A model generated the notes under the pieces. The model was given only the letters and a program-made list of their open reading frames with translations. It was not told where the DNA came from and did not search any database. Positions 61,450 to 64,000 of a DNA stretch of 64,000 nt are shown in pieces (position 1 is the stretch's first letter; the number at the start of each line of letters is the position of its first letter). Both the position numbers and the translations under genes were made by a program. Origin of the DNA: Cohnella silvisoli (GTDB taxonomy: Bacteria > Bacillota > Bacilli > Paenibacillales > Paenibacillaceae); the NCBI RefSeq assembly GCF_021190915.1, contig NZ_JAIOAP010000004.1, forward strand, positions 62,001-126,000, in the 5' to 3' direction.

Positions 61450-62067
61450 ATGAATTATTTAACAAGCTCAAACGTTATTGATTACGATCACGCAGTTATT
61501 GATGATTTGTTTGATGAACTCAACACGGACAATTCCGACGCTACTTTTGTCAAAAACGCGTTTCATTTCGTTAGAGACTCTATTCAATTCGAATTTAGTC
61601 CTTTTGAAGATAAAATCAGTGATACGGCAATCAAAAAGAAGGGGCAATGTTACCATAAAACAAACCTTCTAGTTGGCCTATGCAGAAAGAAAGGCATAAA
61701 AGCCGGCATAAAATATAGCATTATTGATATTCAAGTGATGGAACCCGTTTTCTCCGAGGAAATACTGGAATTGTTTAAAAGCGAACCTATAGGTCATTTT
61801 TTTCCTGCCATTATGATTGAGGGCGAGTGGGTTTCCGTAGATCCCATGTTTGATACGGAGCTATTGGAATATTCGAATAGGCTGAATTGGGATAATGCCA
61901 AAGATTGGGATGGGAATCAATTTGCCAAGCTTCCCGAAAGCCTTATCCTATCGGAGCAAAGTGAAGTACTAGAAAGTGCGTTTAAGGAGAATGAAATACC
62001 GCATAATCCTATTGTGGATAAAATGAATGAAAGATTGAAAAGTATCAGGAACGGTATTGCGAAATAG
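61450..62067 (+). CDS. Transglutaminase-like cysteine protease family protein
   Basis: A 205-residue cytoplasmic protein with the transglutaminase-like triad: KKGQCYHKTNLLVGLCRKKG (Cys), GHFFPAIMIEGEWV (His) and SVDPMFDTE (Asp). The spacing matches the papain-like core of this superfamily; bacterial examples are proteases, peptide N-glycanase-like or inactive. No signal or membrane segment. AGGGGGATCTT precedes ATG 61450. A strong perfect-palindrome terminator follows. Confidence 0.85.
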   Translation: MNYLTSSNVIDYDHAVIDDLFDELNTDNSDATFVKNAFHFVRDSIQFEFSPFEDKISDTAIKKKGQCYHKTNLLVGLCRKKGIKAGIKYSIIDIQVMEPVFSEEILELFKSEPIGHFFPAIMIEGEWVSVDPMFDTELLEYSNRLNWDNAKDWDGNQFAKLPESLILSEQSEVLESAFKENEIPHNPIVDKMNERLKSIRNGIAK

Positions 62068-62104
62068 AGTCATTAAGGGGTCGCACCATTACTCTTCGTA
62101 GGAA

Positions 62105-62150
62105 AAGAAGCCGTCAGCATTCTCCATATGGAGAATGCTGACGGCTTCTT
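62105..62150. terminator. Perfect 46-bp palindromic terminator
   Basis: A 23-bp perfect inverted repeat (arm AAGAAGCCGTCAGCATTCTC plus CAT) with no loop base, followed by CTTATG. It lies 38 bases after the transglutaminase-like gene and in front of the converging oxidase remnant. Confidence 0.8.
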
Positions 62151-62170
62151 CTTATGATCTTCTGGAGCTT

Positions 62171-62450
62171 CTATCTATCGCCCGCCGACGAACGGATATT
62201 GATCAGCACATTGATCGCGAACAGGAGGACGCTAAGAACAACCAGAATCGCGCCGATCGGAATGAGGAACTCGAATGACTCCGCTCCGCTGATCAACAGG
62301 AACAATCCTAGCATCATCGGGGGCAGACCGATATTGTGCAGCAAGAAGTGAATGACGGACAACCGACTGCGCCCCGCCCTTGAAACAAGTGATAGACGAT
62401 GCCCGCCACCGCAAACCCGAAGGTATTATACCTTAGTATAATATTGATCC
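62171..62450 (-). pseudogene. Remnant of a haem-copper-oxidase-like membrane protein
   Basis: One frame encodes YNTFGFAVAGIVYHLFQGRG. Near 62370 the homology moves to another frame with RLSVIHFLLHNIGLPPMMLG, then LFLLISG and IPIGAILVVLSVLLFAINVL. The pattern (paired helices, HLHN-type histidine, GLPxMMxGL) is that of small cytochrome-c-oxidase subunit I/NorB-like proteins of Bacillota. The frame change and the missing N-terminal helices show decay. It abuts the LuxR gene on the same strand. Confidence 0.6.
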
Positions 62451-62481
62451 TCCGATGGGGCAGATGCTTATGCACGCTGGC

Positions 62482-63999
62482 TCAAGACTTGCCGACGAGA
62501 AGCTTGATCAAATGATTGCGATTCTTTACAGCCAGCTTGCCGAATATGGAACCCATATGCTTCTTCACCGTAACCACGCTAATATAGAGCGCATTGGCGA
62601 TTTCTCCGTTGGTCAAGCCTTCAAGCGCGAGCAGGGCGACCTCGCGTTCCCGCTCCGTCAGTCGCTCAAGCATGCCATCCGGCAGGCGTGGCCTAGGATC
62701 GGAATATCCACCCTGCTTAAGCAGAAATCGAAGAAACTGCTCAAGCTTCTCTCCGCGGGTGTCGAGCACGAATGTAGGTGTCGGCGTCCTGCCGTCATAA
62801 TGAAGATGGAAGATGCCGGGCGCAATTTTGAAGCCCATATTCAGATGAGCGGATTTAAAAAACTCCATAGGCGGCGGTGAAGCGATGAACAGGCCGCCCG
62901 AACACAAGTAGGAGAAAATCAAATACATCGATTCGATGATCAGATCGACATTTTGCCAGTCCACGTAGTCAATCGTGCGAATAAACCATCCCGATTGCCC
63001 CGAAGGTTCAACCGCCAGAAGTTTCAGGTCCTCCGGTGGCAGGGAAGACAGATATGGAGAGGAGAAAGGGTCGGTCATCAAATAAGGCAGGGTAGCTGAA
63101 TGGATCGGGATAATCGAGGCAAGTCCGACAGCTTCACCGCTTCCCGAGCGAAGCAGCATGACCGACTGCCGATCGAGTTCGACCAGTGAATGCAGATCGA
63201 AATCCTTGATCGTCAGTTTCATATCCTCCATGGCTACGAACTCATGATAGCGCTGATCCGTCTCGGAGTTCGATCCGGAGAGCAACAGAGCTGTCGCTGC
63301 TTCCCCTCTTCTTCGCAGGTAAGCTTCGCCTTCCCTGATATTGGTCATCGTCAGCGCCTCCCAGGCGTACTGGCCTCTGGAGGAGGATTGAATTAAAGCC
63401 CGCACCATGCTGTTCCCCGTCGTATAGTAGAACAGCTCGCCTACTTCCCATTCCGTGCTGCGGGAGCCTGAGATCCGTCGGAGCAGATCGGCATAATAAT
63501 ACGCCGATCTGCCCATCAATCGGTGCAAATATTCCGGTGTCCGCTCCTCCAACTGCTTGCGTGCGGCCAATCGCATCAGATCGTGCAGCATCCAGCCGCG
63601 TCTTGTTTTGCGTACAAAGGACAGGGAGATCAGCGCGTCGAACGATTCATCATTGACGTCTGCCTCCATTACGAAGGCCAGCACTTCTCGGTTGACATGC
63701 AGCAAAACGGCTGCCGCCTCGACCATACGGCGGAGCCGATCATCCGGTACCTCGCGCAGCCAGGCTTTTACCAGAAGGTCGAACCAGCTGGTATCTTCCG
63801 TCGGCTGATCTGTCCATTCGACTCGCAGAGGCATTGAAGCCGCAAGCGATAGCGCGAGCGGATGTCCGCCGGTTTTCAGTTGAATTTGCGCGATCTGCCT
63901 GTCATCTATGATGCCGGAACGGCGAAGGTAAGCTTCGCACTCGCCGTCGGTCAGATTCCCAAGCGGAATATAGAGAATTCGCTCTCTCAGAGCCGGGGA
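62482..63999 (-). CDS. LuxR family regulator with partial STAND-like N-terminus, 5' partial
   Basis: The frame is open to the right edge, so the N-terminal ATPase core (Walker motifs) lies outside. Visible from the edge: a helical STAND/NB-ARC-like tail (QLKTGGHPLALSLAA, FVRKTRRGWMLHDLMRLAA), a middle domain of about 250 residues I do not recognise (WEVGELFYYTTGN, LSGSNSETDQRYHEF, GEAVGLASIIPIHSA), and a C-terminal LuxR helix-turn-helix (LTEREREVALLALEGLTNGE, YISVVTVKKHMGSIFGKL). The middle domain is not the TPR array usual in MalT relatives and has a faint GNAT-like look. Target unknown. It ends just before the oxidase remnant. Confidence 0.85.
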   Translation of the reverse strand, partial: SPALRERILYIPLGNLTDGECEAYLRRSGIIDDRQIAQIQLKTGGHPLALSLAASMPLRVEWTDQPTEDTSWFDLLVKAWLREVPDDRLRRMVEAAAVLLHVNREVLAFVMEADVNDESFDALISLSFVRKTRRGWMLHDLMRLAARKQLEERTPEYLHRLMGRSAYYYADLLRRISGSRSTEWEVGELFYYTTGNSMVRALIQSSSRGQYAWEALTMTNIREGEAYLRRRGEAATALLLSGSNSETDQRYHEFVAMEDMKLTIKDFDLHSLVELDRQSVMLLRSGSGEAVGLASIIPIHSATLPYLMTDPFSSPYLSSLPPEDLKLLAVEPSGQSGWFIRTIDYVDWQNVDLIIESMYLIFSYLCSGGLFIASPPPMEFFKSAHLNMGFKIAPGIFHLHYDGRTPTPTFVLDTRGEKLEQFLRFLLKQGGYSDPRPRLPDGMLERLTEREREVALLALEGLTNGEIANALYISVVTVKKHMGSIFGKLAVKNRNHLIKLLVGKS

Positions 64000-64000
64000 C

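Noticed and set aside
62105-62150. Terminal repeat of a mobile element
   Set aside because: A single perfect palindrome between two gene ends with no partner copy in the window; a terminator explains it.

Overview
The window looks like the chromosome of a spore-forming Bacillota of the Paenibacillaceae type (Paenibacillus or Cohnella-like; this is inference). The evidence is the strong Shine-Dalgarno sites with frequent TTG and GTG starts, a CotS-family spore-coat kinase, a YdjO-type cold-inducible protein, an SR1P-like peptide, cre-like catabolite sites, a YxiN/DbpA helicase and a GEMM-I c-di-GMP riboswitch. Gene density is high and both strands are used in short operons. There is no CRISPR array, rRNA or prophage. 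One tRNA, an initiator tRNA-Met, is present.

Layout. 0-5 kb: EVE-MarR pair, SET-domain protein, an ABC exporter fused to a cyclic-nucleotide-binding domain, and a decayed CotS-like gene in front of an intact one. 5-18.6 kb: the most interesting block. It holds a LysR regulator, a protein-tyrosine-phosphatase-like phytase homologue with no signal peptide, an 'iron/sugar-phosphate type' ABC importer, MgtC, a chemoreceptor, a GapB-like GAPDH with an adjacent SR1P-like peptide, a DASS/SLC13 carboxylate transporter and an archaeal-type phosphoglycerate mutase. Three promoters in this block share the same -35 region and upstream element, so it reads as one regulon, probably for uptake and cytoplasmic breakdown of a phosphorylated organic compound that feeds lower glycolysis/gluconeogenesis. 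18.6-23.8 kb: NlpC/P60 hydrolase, then a GntR-LacI regulator with a GH38 alpha-mannosidase; both genes carry the same 16-bp putative operator. 23.9-29.7 kb: alpha/beta hydrolase, then a minus-strand operon (amidohydrolase, DgaE-like, DgaF-like, KDG-type kinase, GntR/UTRA) for an amino-sugar acid, with palindromic operators and a cre-like site.

29.7-38.2 kb: GNAT, small orphan, a His-rich membrane protein with a lipoprotein, DbpA, a LysM-CAP lipoprotein, tRNA-fMet, cold-shock protein with a structured leader, YdjO, a 5'-truncated LysR gene and ilvE. 38.2-41.5 kb: a c-di-GMP-I riboswitch with terminator in front of a FapA-family gene and an HD-GYP phosphodiesterase. 41.9-50 kb: a six-gene minus operon (TctC-TctB-TctA, malic enzyme, TerC, HPr-like protein lacking the catalytic histidine) divergent from a CitA/DcuS-type two-component system. 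50-53.6 kb: TetR, a polar amino-acid ABC importer, and OsmC. 53.6-58.8 kb: GGDEF protein, an HD-GYP gene broken by a 4-bp duplication, two secreted proteins, one degenerate insertion element with clear terminal inverted repeats, and the remnant of a related one. 58.8-64 kb: methyltransferase, MerR-methyltransferase fusion with a 19-bp-spacer promoter, SDR, transglutaminase-like protein, a haem-copper-oxidase-like remnant, and a LuxR-family STAND-like regulator cut by the window end.
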